Position numbers and translations under genes: made by a program
Notes under the pieces: model-generated
What the model was told of the DNA's origin: nothing
What the model saw: the letters and a program-made list of their open reading frames with translations, nothing else
The model's database searches: none
Shown here: positions 1 through 11,553 of the stretch, piece by piece
Layout: every line of letters starts with the position of its first letter
Numbering within the stretch: the first letter of the stretch is position 1
Assembly (NCBI RefSeq): GCF_000504085.1
Contig: NC_022792.1
Location: 496,001-560,000 of the forward strand
DNA length: 64,000 nt
From: Pseudothermotoga elfii DSM 9442 = NBRC 107921
GTDB taxonomy: Bacteria > Thermotogota > Thermotogae > Thermotogales > DSM-5069
Reading direction: 5' to 3'

Positions 1-2523
1 TTTGAACTGTCTGATGTTGGAAGATACAAGATAAACAAGAGATTGACTCAGGCTTACAGAAGATATCTCGCTCAAGTTAAAGGACTTCCAGAAGAAGAAG
101 TCGAATCAGTGGAATATAATCCTGAAGATCCTGTTTTAACACCTATGGATATAGTACTTGCAAGTAGATATTTGCTTGATGTAAGTAAAAATCCGGAAAT
201 AATGGACACAAAAGACCATCTTGGAAACAAAAGGGTCAGAACTGTCGGTGAATTAATAAAATTGGAGTTTGAAAGAGCCTTTGCTCGTGCTCAGAGATTA
301 ATTCAAGAACGCTTGACGCTTTATGCTTCACTCGACAAGATATCTATTCAGAGCCTGATAAATGTAAAAACGATAATAGCTGGTATCAATCAATTTTTTG
401 CAACCAGTCCGCTATCCCAGTTTATGGAACAGGTTAATCCACTTGCCGAATTAACACATAAAAGGAGATTAACTGCAGTGGGCCCAGGCGGATTGAAAAG
501 AGAGCGAGCTCGATTCGAAGTTAGGGACGTGCATCATTCTCATTATGGAAGGATGTGCCCAATAGAAACACCCGAAGGTGCAAACATAGGTCTTATAACT
601 TCATTAGCGGTGTATGCGAATATTGACAAATTTGGTTTTTTAACCACTCCATATAGAAAAGTTGTCAATGGGGTTGTTACCAGTGAAATCGTTTATCTGA
701 CAGCCGATGAAGAAGAACATTACAATATAGCTCCGTGCACAATCAAGATTGACAAAGATGGCAGAATACTTGATGAAAGAGTTCCTGTGCGATTCATGGA
801 AAGATTGCAGTTTGTTGAGAAAAATAAAGTCCAATTCATGGATGTTTCAACAAAGCAAATAGTGAGCGTTTCAACATCACTTATTCCATTCCTCGAGCAT
901 GATGATGCAAATAGAGCTTTAATGGGATCAAATATGCAGAGACAAGCAGTTCCTCTTGTGAAACCCGAAGCTCCGTTTGTTGCTACTGGTGTCGAGTATG
1001 ATGCGGCACTTTACTCTGGTTATGTTGTTCAAGCCAAATACAGCGGTAGAGTTAAGAAAGTTGATTCAAGAAAAATAGTTATTGAAAGAATGGATGAAAA
1101 TGGTAAACCTGTTTTGAAAAATGGTAAACCTGTTCTGGATGAATACAGATTAATGAAATTCATGAGAACAAATCAAGATACAACGGTAAATCAACGTCCA
1201 ATAGTAGATATTGGAGACATAGTAAAGGCAGGGGACGTGATTGCAGATGGTCCGGCAACTGATATGGGAGAACTCGCACTCGGGAAAAATGTACTGGTTG
1301 CTTTCATGCCATGGGAAGGGTACAATTTCGAAGATGCGATATTGGTAAGCGAAGAACTTTTGGAAGAGGACACCTTCACTTCAATTCACATAGAAGTTTA
1401 CGAGACTCAGGCCAGAGATACAAGACTTGGACCAGAAGAAATAACAGTTGATATTCCCAACGTGAGTAAAGAAGCGCTGAGAAACCTCGATGAAAATGGA
1501 ATAGTCAGGGTAGGTGCTTATGTTGGACCCCAGGATATTCTGGTTGGTAAGGTAACACCAAAAGGTGAAGGTGAAACTACACCCGAGGAGAAGATCATAA
1601 GATCTGTTTTTGGCGAACGAGGAAAAGATGTTAAAGATACTTCACTCAGGCTTCCTCATGGAACCGATGGCAGAGTTATAGATGTTAAAGTGTTCGATAA
1701 AGACGAAGAAACAGATCTTGGTGCAGGGGTCAACAAACTGGTTAAGGTTTATGTCGCTTGTCGAAAGACTCTCGAAGTTGGAGACAAACTTGCTGGAAGA
1801 CATGGAAACAAAGGTGTGGTATCAAAAATTCTTCCAAAAGAAGATATGCCATTTTTACCCGATGGTACGCCTGTTCAGCTGGTTTTGAGCCCACTTGGAG
1901 TGCCATCAAGAATGAATGTTGGTCAGATACTTGAAACACATCTTGGTTGGCTTGCTAAACTTACGCGAAACTGGTTTGCAACACCTGTCTTTGATGGTGC
2001 CAAGGAAAATGAGATATTGCCGTGGTTATATGAGGAAAGACGGGCAGTTGGTCTTGAAGAAGGAGATAGTGATAATGAACCTTCAGGCAAAGTTGTGCTG
2101 AGGGATGGAAGAACTGGTGAGTCATTTGCAGAGCCAATTGTCGTTGGTTATATATATATGATGAAGCTGGTTCATATTGCGAAGGACAAGATACATGCCC
2201 GTTCAACAGGACCATATTCTCTAATACATCAACAGCCTCTTGGAGGTAAGGCACAGTTTGGTGGCCAAAGATTTGGTGAAATGGAAGTTTGGGCTCTGGA
2301 GGCACATGGAGCTGCGCATACGCTCAATGAAATGCTCACCATTAAATCTGATGATATAAAAGGCAGGAACGAGGTTTACAAGGCTATCCTCAAAGGCAAG
2401 AATATACCAGAACCCGGTATACCAGAAAGTTTTCGTGTTTTGATCAAAGAGTTAAGAGGACTTGCTCTTGATATCAGGGTGTACGACGAGAATGGCAACG
2501 AAATTGATATTGACCGGGTTTGA
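1..2523 (+). CDS. rpoB: RNA polymerase subunit beta (5' end outside window)
   Basis: This is the catalytic beta subunit of RNA polymerase. The reading frame is open from base 1, where it encodes a typical [13 protein letters not shown] segment, so the ATG and N-terminal part lie upstream and the protein is partial. The rifampicin-pocket region (about nt 385-480) reads [20 protein letters not shown] and then LTAVGPGG. The conserved [11 protein letters not shown] block follows at about 550-580, and the C-terminal [21 protein letters not shown] clamp segment at about 2240-2300. The stop lies 24 bases before rpoC, which has a strong ribosome binding site, so the two genes form the usual rpoBC operon. 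A 21-base duplication sits near nt 1099. Confidence 0.98.
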   Translation, partial: FELSDVGRYKINKRLTQAYRRYLAQVKGLPEEEVESVEYNPEDPVLTPMDIVLASRYLLDVSKNPEIMDTKDHLGNKRVRTVGELIKLEFERAFARAQRLIQERLTLYASLDKISIQSLINVKTIIAGINQFFATSPLSQFMEQVNPLAELTHKRRLTAVGPGGLKRERARFEVRDVHHSHYGRMCPIETPEGANIGLITSLAVYANIDKFGFLTTPYRKVVNGVVTSEIVYLTADEEEHYNIAPCTIKIDKDGRILDERVPVRFMERLQFVEKNKVQFMDVSTKQIVSVSTSLIPFLEHDDANRALMGSNMQRQAVPLVKPEAPFVATGVEYDAALYSGYVVQAKYSGRVKKVDSRKIVIERMDENGKPVLKNGKPVLDEYRLMKFMRTNQDTTVNQRPIVDIGDIVKAGDVIADGPATDMGELALGKNVLVAFMPWEGYNFEDAILVSEELLEEDTFTSIHIEVYETQARDTRLGPEEITVDIPNVSKEALRNLDENGIVRVGAYVGPQDILVGKVTPKGEGETTPEEKIIRSVFGERGKDVKDTSLRLPHGTDGRVIDVKVFDKDEETDLGAGVNKLVKVYVACRKTLEVGDKLAGRHGNKGVVSKILPKEDMPFLPDGTPVQLVLSPLGVPSRMNVGQILETHLGWLAKLTRNWFATPVFDGAKENEILPWLYEERRAVGLEEGDSDNEPSGKVVLRDGRTGESFAEPIVVGYIYMMKLVHIAKDKIHARSTGPYSLIHQQPLGGKAQFGGQRFGEMEVWALEAHGAAHTLNEMLTIKSDDIKGRNEVYKAILKGKNIPEPGIPESFRVLIKELRGLALDIRVYDENGNEIDIDRV
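1099..1134 (+). repeat. Tandem 21-bp duplication inside rpoB
   Basis: The 15-mer aatggtaaacctgtt occurs at 1099-1113 and again at 1120-1134, exactly 21 bases apart. It encodes two successive NGKPVL units. The period keeps the reading frame, so this looks like an in-frame duplication in a surface loop of the beta subunit. Confidence 0.8.
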
Positions 2524-2547
2524 GAAACCTGCCGAGGAGGGGAACGT

Positions 2548-5500
2548 ATGGCGATATCAACTTTTAAGAGAAAAATTGCTTCAGTGAGAGTAAGTGTAGC
2601 TTCTCCAGAAATTATTCGTGCATGGTCAAGTGGAGAAGTGAAAAAACCGGAAACTATAAACTACAGGTCTTTTAAACCAGAGAGAGATGGTTTATTTTGT
2701 GAAAAGATTTTCGGACCAACGAAAGATTATGAATGCGCCTGCGGTAAGTACAAAGGAAAAAAGTATGAAGGCACTGTGTGTGAAAGATGTGGTGTCAGAG
2801 TTGAGTCAAAAGAAGCTCGCAGGAAGAAAATGGGCCATATTGAGCTTGCTGCGCCGGTTGTTCACGTTTGGTATCTCAAGAGCAGCCCAAGCATACTTTC
2901 AACTCTGTTGAATATACCGGCTCGCGATCTTGAAAACATAGTTTATCATGGAAGCAGAAGAATTATTGAACGCAGTTATATAATCACAGATTCAAAAAAG
3001 ACACAATTTGCCGCTGGTGATGTTCTCTATGAGACAGAATATGAGGTTTACAAAAAGGTTTTAGATTTCGACGCTGAAATTGCTGTAACTGTTAAAAATC
3101 CAAAATCACCAGTTGTTTCTGATATTGATGGTGAAGTGTCTATAAAGTCAGAACAAACCAACACAGGGCGGGAGATTATCTGGATAACCGTCAAGGATAG
3201 TAAGAAAATTCCCATTCAGCTCCAGCCTGGTATGATTCTACTCTCCAAAAATGGCCAAGAGGTCAAAGAAGGGACAATATTAGTACCTGAAAAGCAAATC
3301 GCCCCATTTTATGCACCTTTTGATGGAACAGTGGAGATAGACGAAATCGCTTCAACTTTGACTATTAAACCACTTACTACAAGTAAAGAACAACCGGTGA
3401 CTGTTACCATACCATACTGTGTAAGAGTTCTGGTAAAAAATGGTAGCAAAGTCAAGGCAGCGGATGAATTATTGAGCGGAGGAACAATACCTGCAATTAC
3501 AAGTCCTGCCTCAGGAAAAGTTGTTTTTGGAAAAGAGCTCAATGTTAGACCGCTGGAAGATGACACTTACGAAGTGCTATCAGCGGGTATGCTTTATGTC
3601 GAGCAGCTCATTCAAGAAAAGCGGTACCCGATTTTTGAAGGGTCACTTCCATATGTGAATGATGGGGACAAAGTAAAAGCAGGAGATTACTTAGCTGATA
3701 GATTTTTATTTGAAGATGAGGTTCTGTCAGCTCATGAATATAAGATTTTTGAAGACTATTACCCACAGCAATTCACCGTAGAAGCTGAAGTCGAGAATGA
3801 TAGACCAATTGTTGCGGTAACCGAAATAGACGATGAACTTTCAAAGGAAACAGGCCTTTCTGTGGGTTCTATCATAACAGAAAGCGAATATGAAGCTTAT
3901 AAAGAGCTGTATCCGGGGAAAATCGAAGCACATTATGGAGCAGCCGCTGTCAAAAAGCTTCTTGAAAAAATAGACCTTGAGAAATTGAAAGCTCAGATCG
4001 AATCGGAACTTTCACAATTGCCAAGAAGCAGCGGAAAGGCTCTCAAATTATTGAAGAGGTTGAAGATCGTAAAAAACCTCATTAAATCGGGAACAAAACC
4101 TGAATGGATGGTTCTTGAAGCAGTGCCAGTCATACCTCCTGAACTCAGGCCAATGATTCAAATAGATGGAGGTAGATTTGCCACAACAGATTTAAATGAT
4201 TTATACAGGAGGGTAATAAACAGGAACAACAGATTAAGAAGGCTTTTAGACTTGAATGCACCAGATATCATAGTAAGAAACGAGAAGAGAATGCTTCAGG
4301 AATCTGTTGATAGTCTTATTTACAATGGAAGGATAGGAAAGGCTGTTGCAGATAGAAACGGAAGAGCCCTCAAGTCTTTGACAGATCTTGTTAAGGGTAA
4401 GAAGGGTCGATTTAGAAGAAATTTACTTGGAAAACGTGTGGATTATTCAGGAAGAGCTGTTATTGTCGTTGGGCCTGATTTGAAAATACACCAGTGCGGT
4501 TTACCAAAGAAGATGGCTATGGAGTTGTTCAGGCCGTTTGTACTTGCACAGCTGCTGAAAGAAGGCGGAGAATCAAGTAAAACGGCACGTAAGATGAAAA
4601 AGGCAATTATAGAAAAGGAAATGCCTGAGGCTTGGGATATTCTTGAAGAGGTGATAAAAGGTCATCCAGTGCTGCTCAACCGCGCCCCAACATTGCATCG
4701 CATGTCTATACAGGCATTTGAACCAAAGTTGATAGAAGGTAACGCAATACAGTTGCACCCACTGGTTTGTCCACCTTTCAACGCGGATTTTGATGGGGAC
4801 CAGATGGCAGTTCATGTTCCACTTTCAGCAGCTGCACAGGCAGAGGCCAAATATCTGATGCTGTCAAGATACAATATAATATCTCCTGCGCATGGAAAAC
4901 CGATTTCTATGCCCGGAAAAGATATAATCGTTGGTGTTTACTATCTGACTGCTATTGGAAAAGATTTTGATGATGTTAAAACCGAGGAGATTCGATATCG
5001 ATTTGGCTCAACAGAAGAAGCTATTCTTGCATATTCTCTGGGTTATGTTGATCTTCATACGCCTGTTCTCGCAAAGGTGAAAGTTTCTGATCAGGAAAAA
5101 ATTGTTAAAACGACTGTAGGAAGGATTATTTTCAATGAGATAATTCTTCCCGATCTGAGAGATTATACGCGTGTTTTTGGAAAAAAAGAGATAAAGAATC
5201 TTATATACGATACTTTCAAGCGCCACGGTATAGATGCAACCGCGGATCTTCTTGATGACATGAAAGATCTTGGTTTTCATTACGCTACAGTTTCTGGATT
5301 GACCATATCTTTGAAAGATTTGATTGTTTCACCGAAAAAAGATGAGATAATCAGAGGAGCTGAGCAAAGAGTCGAACAGGTTGAAGAGGAATATAGAAGA
5401 GGCTTTCTTACTTTTGATGAAAGATATAGAGAAATAATAAAGATCTGGAATAAAGCAACAGAGGATGTACAGTTTGTTACTCAGCAGGCTCTCGGTGAAA

Positions 5501-7500
5501 ATCCGTTCAATCCGATTTTCATGATGGTCAATTCCGGTGCAAGAGGTAATATAGATCAGGTAAAACAGCTTGCAGGTATGCGGGGCTTAATGGCTGATCC
5601 TTCCGGAAAAACGATAGAAATACCTATCATATCTAATTTCCGTGAAGGCTTAACAAGTATGGAATTCTTTATATCAACACATGGTGCAAGAAAAGGAGCA
5701 GCCGATACAGCTTTAAGGACATCATCTGCAGGATATCTAACCCGCAGATTAGTCGACGTGGCACAGAGTATAGTTATAACAACAACTGATTGTGGTACGC
5801 ATGAAGGTTTAAAAGCTGTAGAACTTATCAGTGATGATCTCACTGTGCAGAAACTGAAAGATTTTCTCTTTGGAAGGGTTCTTTCAAGGGATGTTGTTGA
5901 TCCATTGACAGGAGAGGTTATCAAAAATCCGGTGACAGGAAGAGAATATGTTAGGAATGCCATGCTTTCTGATGAAGATGCCGAGTTTCTGGCTGAGTAC
6001 GTGGTTTCTGTGCCTGTCAGTGTTGAGCAGGTACTGGACTTACAAGGCCTCCAGCTTCCGCACTGTTATGCAGAAGTATGTGAGGAAATCAGAACAGTTG
6101 ACGGAGTTTATTATGAAGAGGGAACAGAACTTAACTGGGATGTTGTCAGAAATGCTAAGAATGCTGGCAAAAAGCAGCTCAAAATAAAGATGTACCCGGT
6201 AGTTGGTACTATTTCCGAACAAGTTATTAAAGATAAAAAGGGCGAAAAGGAACTGGTGGTCCTTCGAGAAGAAATAGACGAATTAACAGCAAAGATTCTG
6301 GAAGAAAATGGAGTAAGTCAGATCAAAGTTAGACCCAATATCTATGTCCGGTCAGTGCTTACATGCGAAGCAGAAAAAGGTGTTTGCGCAATGTGTTATG
6401 GCATGGATTTGTCCAATCACAAAGTTGTCAATGTTGGTGAAGCGGTTGGTATAATTGCAGCGCAGTCTATAGGTGAGCCTGGAACTCAACTGACCATGAG
6501 AACCTTTCACACGGGTGGAATAGCTACTACAGCAGATATAACTCAGGGGTTGCCGAGAGCTGAAGAGCTTTTCGAAGCAAGGAAAAAACTTAAAGAACCT
6601 GAGGGAATTTTCAGTACTGAAACAGGCTTTGTGAAAGATATTAAAGAAGTGGAAGGAAGGCAGAAAATCTACATTGAAGATTATTCGGGAGGTATACACG
6701 AATACGAAGTTCCGGAGAAAACCAAAGTGAAGGTTAGGATTGGTCAGAAGGTCTTACCTGGAACACCACTCACGACAGGGGCAATCAGACTTAGAAAATT
6801 AATGGATACACTTGGAGTTGAGGCAACGGCAATGTATTTATTGAAAGAAACGCAGAAAGTCTACGTAGAGCAGGGTGTCGAGATACACAATAAGCACTTT
6901 GAGATTATCATAAAACAAATGCTTGGCAGAGTTGAAATAGTTGATCCGGGAGATACAGATTTTCTGCCAGGCCAACTTATGACTATATCTGAAGCTGAGA
7001 AAATAAACGAGAAAATTTTGAGAGAAAATGCAAATGCCCAAAGCAATAGAAATTTTGTTCTGGGTAAAATACTTGCGAAAAAGGTAGTTGCAAAAGTTAG
7101 TGATGAAGTTGAAGAAATAGCATCTGAGGGAACAGAAGTAACTGAAGAAATTCTTGAAAAGGCCGTGGAATCTGGCGTAAAGGAAATATGCATATATGAT
7201 GAAGGCAAACAGATTACATATCAAATTGCTCCTAAGGAACCTATGAGGTACAGGCGAAGGCTTTTGAGGATAACAAAAGCATCCCTTGAGCAAAAAGGCT
7301 GGCTCAGTGCGGCTTCATTCCAACAAACACCGCAGGTTTTAACTGAAGCTGCTGTTGAGGGAAGTATAGATTTGCTTGAAGGCCTGAAAGAAAATGTTAT
7401 AGTTGGACAACTGGTGCCAGCTGGAACTGGCCTTGAAACTTTTGCAAATATCCAAATAGAAGAAACACCGAGAGCTGCTGAAGCAGAAAAAATGGCTTAA
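2548..7500 (+). CDS. rpoC: RNA polymerase subunit beta'
   Basis: This is the beta' subunit of RNA polymerase, 1650 residues. A gaggagggg ribosome binding site precedes the ATG. The N-terminal zinc ribbon uses CACGKYKG and CERCGVR (about residues 67-88). The magnesium-binding active site [12 protein letters not shown] is at about 746-757. The second zinc site [11 protein letters not shown] is at about 1273-1283, followed by the trigger-loop/bridge region with [16 protein letters not shown]. Residues about 150-480 hold a long insertion of repeated beta-rich barrel-like units ([15 protein letters not shown] and SPASGKVVF segments). Large sandwich-barrel hybrid insertions here are known from Thermotogae, Aquificae and Thermus. 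The gene ends in a strong terminator. Confidence 0.98.
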
Positions 7501-7524
7501 AGAAGGGGCTTTTGCCCCTTCTTT
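7499..7524. terminator. Bidirectional terminator after rpoC
   Basis: An 11-bp perfect stem (AAAGAAGGGGC paired with GCCCCTTCTTT) encloses a TTTT loop. It begins in the rpoC stop codon. A-runs and T-runs flank it on both sides, so it can serve both rpoC and the convergent methyltransferase gene. Confidence 0.9.
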
Positions 7525-7528
7525 GATT

Positions 7529-8596
7529 TCAAAAGATGTAACACCAGGTCCACAAACCGCTGTTTTGAAATCTGAATTTTCTTTGCAATTTTATTGAGAT
7601 CATTTTTTGTAAATCTTCTCTTGGGGTTATCAGACATAACCGGGCATCTGGAAAGATTTTTCTCAATTTTGAGAGTTTTCTGTAGAAACTTGCATTTCCT
7701 TCTCTCATTCTTAAACCAAATGGTGGATTAGTGACAATGTGTAGTTTTTCATGGAATATGGGTAATTTTTCAAAATCGCTGCAGTGAAATCTCACATATT
7801 TTTTTACACCAGCTCTTATGGCGTTTTCATTTGCCACTTGCAAAATATCCGGGTTTTTGTCGTACCCTATCGCCACTGTTCGCTTGCATTCATGCTGGTT
7901 GACAATCGATGGTTTTAAATCTTTAAACAATGGCCAGTTTTCAAATGAAAAACTTCGTTTGTTATTTTGCATTTGTAAAGCAATTCTCGCAGCTTCAATT
8001 GCTATGGTACCACTACCACAGAATGGATCGATCAGCGGAACCTCCTGATCCCACCCGCTTATCAGTATCAGGGCGGCTGCTATTGTTTCACGCAATGGGG
8101 CAGATGAGGTTTTCATTCTGTAACCTCTTTTGCTCAGGCTGTTTTTACCTGTTGTGTCAAGCATTAGACTGACAAAATTGTTTTTTATGTATATGTACAT
8201 TGGATATATAATACCATCGGGCTGATTGTCGGATTTTATTTTGCTGTAAATGGCTTTCTTCACAATTGAAGCTACGGCCCCTTTTGCGGATAGTTTTGAG
8301 TTTGTAATCTTTACTTTTTCAACCACTATTGTTCCTCTTTTATGTACCAGTTCATTCCAATTAGCGCTAAAAGTTCCTTCGAATAATTCATCGAAGGTTT
8401 CTGATGGAAAATCTGTTACATTGATCATCACCCTGTCAGCACTTTTTAAATAAAGATTCAGTTTAGGGATATCGATCAGATGGCCATCAAAATGAACATG
8501 ACCAGATGTTGTTGTTTTGATTTTGAAACCGAGTTTTTTTAATTCAATACACGGAGCTTTTTCCAATCCAGCACTGCAAAGTACAACTAACTCCAT
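7529..8596 (-). CDS. THUMP-domain 23S rRNA guanine-N2 methyltransferase-like protein
   Basis: This 355-residue protein resembles the RlmL/YpsC-type RNA methyltransferases. The N-terminal part (to about residue 155) fits a ferredoxin-like plus THUMP RNA-binding region. The C-terminal Rossmann methyltransferase carries PLIDPFCGSGTIAIEAA, a SAM-binding motif, and TNPPFGLRM, the catalytic NPP(Y/F) motif of N2-guanine or N6-adenine methylases. I start at ATG 8596 because AGAGGTG lies five bases upstream; the open frame runs further back but would overlap tldD. It converges on rpoC across the shared terminator and is probably a single-gene unit. The exact RNA target cannot be read from sequence. 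Confidence 0.85.
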   Translation of the reverse strand: MELVVLCSAGLEKAPCIELKKLGFKIKTTTSGHVHFDGHLIDIPKLNLYLKSADRVMINVTDFPSETFDELFEGTFSANWNELVHKRGTIVVEKVKITNSKLSAKGAVASIVKKAIYSKIKSDNQPDGIIYPMYIYIKNNFVSLMLDTTGKNSLSKRGYRMKTSSAPLRETIAAALILISGWDQEVPLIDPFCGSGTIAIEAARIALQMQNNKRSFSFENWPLFKDLKPSIVNQHECKRTVAIGYDKNPDILQVANENAIRAGVKKYVRFHCSDFEKLPIFHEKLHIVTNPPFGLRMREGNASFYRKLSKLRKIFPDARLCLITPREDLQKMISIKLQRKFRFQNSGLWTWCYIF

Positions 8597-8671
8597 TTTT
8601 TCACCTCTGGCCATAATTTTAGCATTATAAATCTTTGAATGATAGAATAAATATTTGAGGAGGTGCAAAAA

Positions 8672-10060
8672 TTGCTTGATGAGAAAGTTGTTCAGGACGT
8701 AATAGTTTATGGAATTAAAAAAGGTGCCGAATTTGTGGAAATATTCTCTGAAGACAGGACCAGCACGGTTATGACGATGACGGATGGAAGAATCGACACA
8801 GCCAGTAGTGACAGAGAATTCGGAATAGGGTTGAGGCTTTTCAAAAATGATCAGCAGGTGTATGCCTACACAAATGTTTTTGCCAGAGAACAACTCATTT
8901 CAATGGTGGATAGGCTTATACAGGCTTTGTCGGCAGGCAATGGAAGCGAAAAAAAGATTGATATGACAAGAAATGATGTGAAAAACAATCATTTAATATT
9001 TTATTATCCACAGGAAGTTTCAAAAACTGACAAAGCGAGAATAATGAAATTGGCGTATGAAGGTGCCAAGGGTTATTCAAGCCTTATAACGCAAGTTCTT
9101 ATCAGATATTGGGATTACGATCAAAAAGTGTTCATAGCTAACTCTGATGGTTTGATCGCTGAGGATCGCAGAGTCAGGACGAGGTTAATGGTCAATGCTG
9201 TGGCTTCAAAAGACGGGGAGCAGGAATCTGGATTTTATGGACCAGGGGCAGCTATGGGTATAGAATTTTTCAATTTATTCAATCCTCATGATATAGGTGC
9301 TGAGGCAGCGAGGGTAGCTGACAGAATGGTAAAAGCAGATCATGCGCCGGCGGGGAAAATGCCTGTTGTGATTGCAAATGAATTTGGCGGAGTAATCTTT
9401 CACGAAGCTTGTGGGCATGCGCTTGAGGCAACCTCTGTTGCAAAAGGTGCCTCGGTCTTTGCTAGAAAATTAAATCAAAAAGTTGCTGCCGAATGTGTTT
9501 CGGCTGTTGACGATGGAACAATCCCTAATGCTTGGGGTTCTGCGAATATCGATGATGAAGGCACGCCAACACAACGTAATGTGCTGATAGAAAATGGTGT
9601 TCTGAAATCGTATCTGGTTGATCGGTTCCATGCAAAGAAAATGGGAATGAAGCCAAATGGTTGTGGCAGAAGACAAAGTTATAAATTTGCACCGACTTCC
9701 AGAATGAGTAATACTTTTATATTACCGGGCAAACATCTTCCAGAAGAAATAATTGCTGCAACTGAATACGGGCTTTATGCGAAAAAAATGGGTGGCGGAT
9801 CAGTGCATCCTTCAACAGGGGAGTTTAATTTTGCTGTAGCAGAAGGTTATTTGATAGAAAAAGGGAGGATCACAAAGCCAGTACGGGGTGCAACGCTTAT
9901 CGGTAAAGGAACAGATGTTATAGCAAAAATAGATATGGTTGCCAACGATTTAGCTAGAGGCCAGGGAATGTGTGGATCGATTTCAGGAAGTATTCCAGCG
10001 GACGTTGGTCAACCCACTATACGGGTAAGCGAACTCATTGTTGGGGGGCGAAACAAATGA
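8672..10060 (+). CDS. tldD: TldD metalloprotease subunit
   Basis: This is the catalytic half of the TldD/TldE (PmbA) heterodimeric zinc protease, known in other bacteria for degrading unfolded peptides and maturing modified peptides such as microcin B17. The HEACGH zinc motif is at about residues 244-249, inside GGVIFHEACGHALEAT. The C-terminal barrel ends with the glycine-rich ARGQGMCGSISGSIP stretch. I chose TTG 8672 because GAGGAGGTG sits six bases before it; a GTG at 8663 lies inside that ribosome binding site. The stop overlaps the pmbA ATG in ATGA, so the two subunits are translationally coupled. The length of 462 residues is normal. Confidence 0.93.
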   Translation: MLDEKVVQDVIVYGIKKGAEFVEIFSEDRTSTVMTMTDGRIDTASSDREFGIGLRLFKNDQQVYAYTNVFAREQLISMVDRLIQALSAGNGSEKKIDMTRNDVKNNHLIFYYPQEVSKTDKARIMKLAYEGAKGYSSLITQVLIRYWDYDQKVFIANSDGLIAEDRRVRTRLMVNAVASKDGEQESGFYGPGAAMGIEFFNLFNPHDIGAEAARVADRMVKADHAPAGKMPVVIANEFGGVIFHEACGHALEATSVAKGASVFARKLNQKVAAECVSAVDDGTIPNAWGSANIDDEGTPTQRNVLIENGVLKSYLVDRFHAKKMGMKPNGCGRRQSYKFAPTSRMSNTFILPGKHLPEEIIAATEYGLYAKKMGGGSVHPSTGEFNFAVAEGYLIEKGRITKPVRGATLIGKGTDVIAKIDMVANDLARGQGMCGSISGSIPADVGQPTIRVSELIVGGRNK

Positions 10061-11382
10061 AAATAGATGATTTTAGAGATAAGGTGTTTCTTCTGGCAAA
10101 GAAGAAGGGATTTGATGACAGTCAATTACTTTTAACTAACAGAAAAGAGTTTGGTGTAGTCATCAGTAAGCAAAATATAGAAAACTACACAGATGCCGAA
10201 TCTTTCAAAATAGTATTTAAGGGTATTAAAAATGGCAAATCATCATTTTCAACCAGTGAAATCCTTGATGAAAAAACTGCGGAATTTCTCGTCGAAAGCG
10301 CATATGAGAATCTGGAAGTTACCGATACTCTTGAAGAAGATGTGATTTACGATGGCTCAGGAGAATATTCACCTGCCCAAAATTTTGTGGATGAATTCGA
10401 GCGGATATCAGTTAAAGAAAAAATAGATTTTGCAAAAATGATGGAACAGAAGGCGCTTTCTGTTGATAAAAGAATAACAATGGTCATAATGAGTGCGTAT
10501 GAGCATGAAAGACGTAACATAACACTCTTTAATACCAGTGGCCTACAATTGAAGGAAAGTACTGGCCTTGGAGCTGCTTTCATTTATCTGATTGCTTCGG
10601 ATGGTCAGAAGCCAAAGAGAGGGACAAAGGTTTGTTTTGCTTCAAAACCATCAGATATAGATTTTGAAGAGGTAGTTTCTCAAGCAGCCAATGAAGCTCT
10701 TTCACAGCTTGGTGCAAGTAGTGTTTCTTCTGGAAAATATCGGGCGATTCTGCGACGTGATGTCTTTGCGGAACTGTTCACGGCGTTTTTGCCGATTTTC
10801 TCTGCTGAAAATGTACAGAAAGGTCTATCCCCCCTTAAGGGAAAGCTTGGTGTACAGATTGCGAGTGAAAAATTGACACTGATAGAAGATCCTCTTTCGA
10901 ACAAAACACCTGTTCGGAGATCATTTGATAATGAAGGTGTTCCAACAATGAAAAAAGAATTTGTTAAGGATGGTACTTTAACTACATATTTTCATTCTCT
11001 CAAATCAGCGAAAAAAGATGGAGTCTTACCAACAGGTAATGTCTTTGAGAGCAAATGCGTCCCATTAAACGTTATTGTAGAACCAGGCAGTAAAAGTTTT
11101 GATGATTTGCTGAAGGAACTTGATAGTGGTCTTGTTATAACAGCGCTTGATGGATTGCATTCTGGTGTGAGAACTGTTTCAGGGGATTTTTCGGTGAGTG
11201 CACTTGGATATCAAGTTGAAGGCGGAAAGATAGTCAAGCCAGTTGAACAAATTACTATCTCCGGGAACTTCATCGACCTGCTCAGGCGTATAGAAGGGGT
11301 AGGAAATGACATTAAGCTCGTTTCTGATTCATTCTATACTCCTTCTGTACTGGTCGAGTTTTTGGATGTAGCTGGAGATTAA
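10057..11382 (+). CDS. pmbA: TldE/PmbA protease partner subunit
   Basis: This 441-residue protein is the non-metal-binding partner of TldD in the TldDE protease. It shares the family's overall fold (for example LDGLHSGVRTVSGDFSVSA near the C-terminus, a PmbA signature) but lacks the HExxxH zinc motif, as expected. The ATG at 10057 overlaps the tldD stop in ATGA, preceded by a G-rich ttggggggcg, so co-translation is likely. Another possible start at 9970 would sit deep inside tldD and adds residues that do not fit the family. Directly downstream is the promoter of the next operon. Confidence 0.92.
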   Translation: MKIDDFRDKVFLLAKKKGFDDSQLLLTNRKEFGVVISKQNIENYTDAESFKIVFKGIKNGKSSFSTSEILDEKTAEFLVESAYENLEVTDTLEEDVIYDGSGEYSPAQNFVDEFERISVKEKIDFAKMMEQKALSVDKRITMVIMSAYEHERRNITLFNTSGLQLKESTGLGAAFIYLIASDGQKPKRGTKVCFASKPSDIDFEEVVSQAANEALSQLGASSVSSGKYRAILRRDVFAELFTAFLPIFSAENVQKGLSPLKGKLGVQIASEKLTLIEDPLSNKTPVRRSFDNEGVPTMKKEFVKDGTLTTYFHSLKSAKKDGVLPTGNVFESKCVPLNVIVEPGSKSFDDLLKELDSGLVITALDGLHSGVRTVSGDFSVSALGYQVEGGKIVKPVEQITISGNFIDLLRRIEGVGNDIKLVSDSFYTPSVLVEFLDVAGD

Positions 11383-11389
11383 AAACAGG

Positions 11390-11418
11390 TTGACATGTGT
11401 GCTTTAATGTAGTATTAT
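11390..11418 (+). promoter_or_regulatory. Sigma70-type promoter of the amino acid transporter operon
   Basis: A perfect TTGACA at 11390-11395 is separated by 17 bases from TATTAT at 11413-11418. Transcription would start near 11425, giving a leader of about 200 bases that contains the small ORF and attenuator. Confidence 0.85.
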
Positions 11419-11448
11419 TTTGGAAAAATAGTGATAGGAGTTGCTCAA

Positions 11449-11553
11449 ATGTTTATAAATTTATTTGAAAAGAAAGCATCTCAAATGATAAAGCATTACA
11501 ACAGAGGCAGCCCGGTTTTCTTCCCGGGTAGCATCTGTTGTGGTGCTGCTTAA
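11449..11553 (+). CDS. Leader peptide with tandem Cys codons (34 aa)
   Basis: This short ORF has an ATG at 11449 with GGAG eight bases upstream (11437-11440). It encodes 34 residues ending FFPGSICCGAA and a TAA stop. Two adjacent TGT cysteine codons sit at 11536-11541, inside the 3' arm of the first leader hairpin. The ORF lies between a strong promoter and an intrinsic terminator in front of an amino acid ABC transporter. This is the arrangement of a transcription-attenuation leader peptide, with cysteine availability as the probable signal. The peptide itself need not have a function. It is too short for routine gene calling, and I know of no named family that it matches. Confidence 0.7.
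   Translation: MFINLFEKKASQMIKHYNRGSPVFFPGSICCGAA

Noticed and set aside
1961-2305. Antisense 114-codon ORF in rpoB and several long antisense ORFs inside rpoC (for example 5556-5963, 6838-7293)
   Set aside because: They lie wholly inside conserved coding sequence, have no ribosome site or family resemblance, and their residue make-up is that of shadow frames.
3000-3990. Insertion in rpoC as a new mobile or inteinic element
   Set aside because: It is a beta-rich barrel insertion of the kind already known in thermophile RpoC proteins, and there are no splice motifs.
8663-8671. GTG start of tldD at 8663
   Set aside because: The GTG is part of the GAGGAGGTG ribosome site that serves TTG 8672.
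8597-8893. N-terminal extension of the THUMP methyltransferase frame
   Set aside because: It overlaps the tldD 5' end on the other strand, and the strong ribosome site belongs to ATG 8596.
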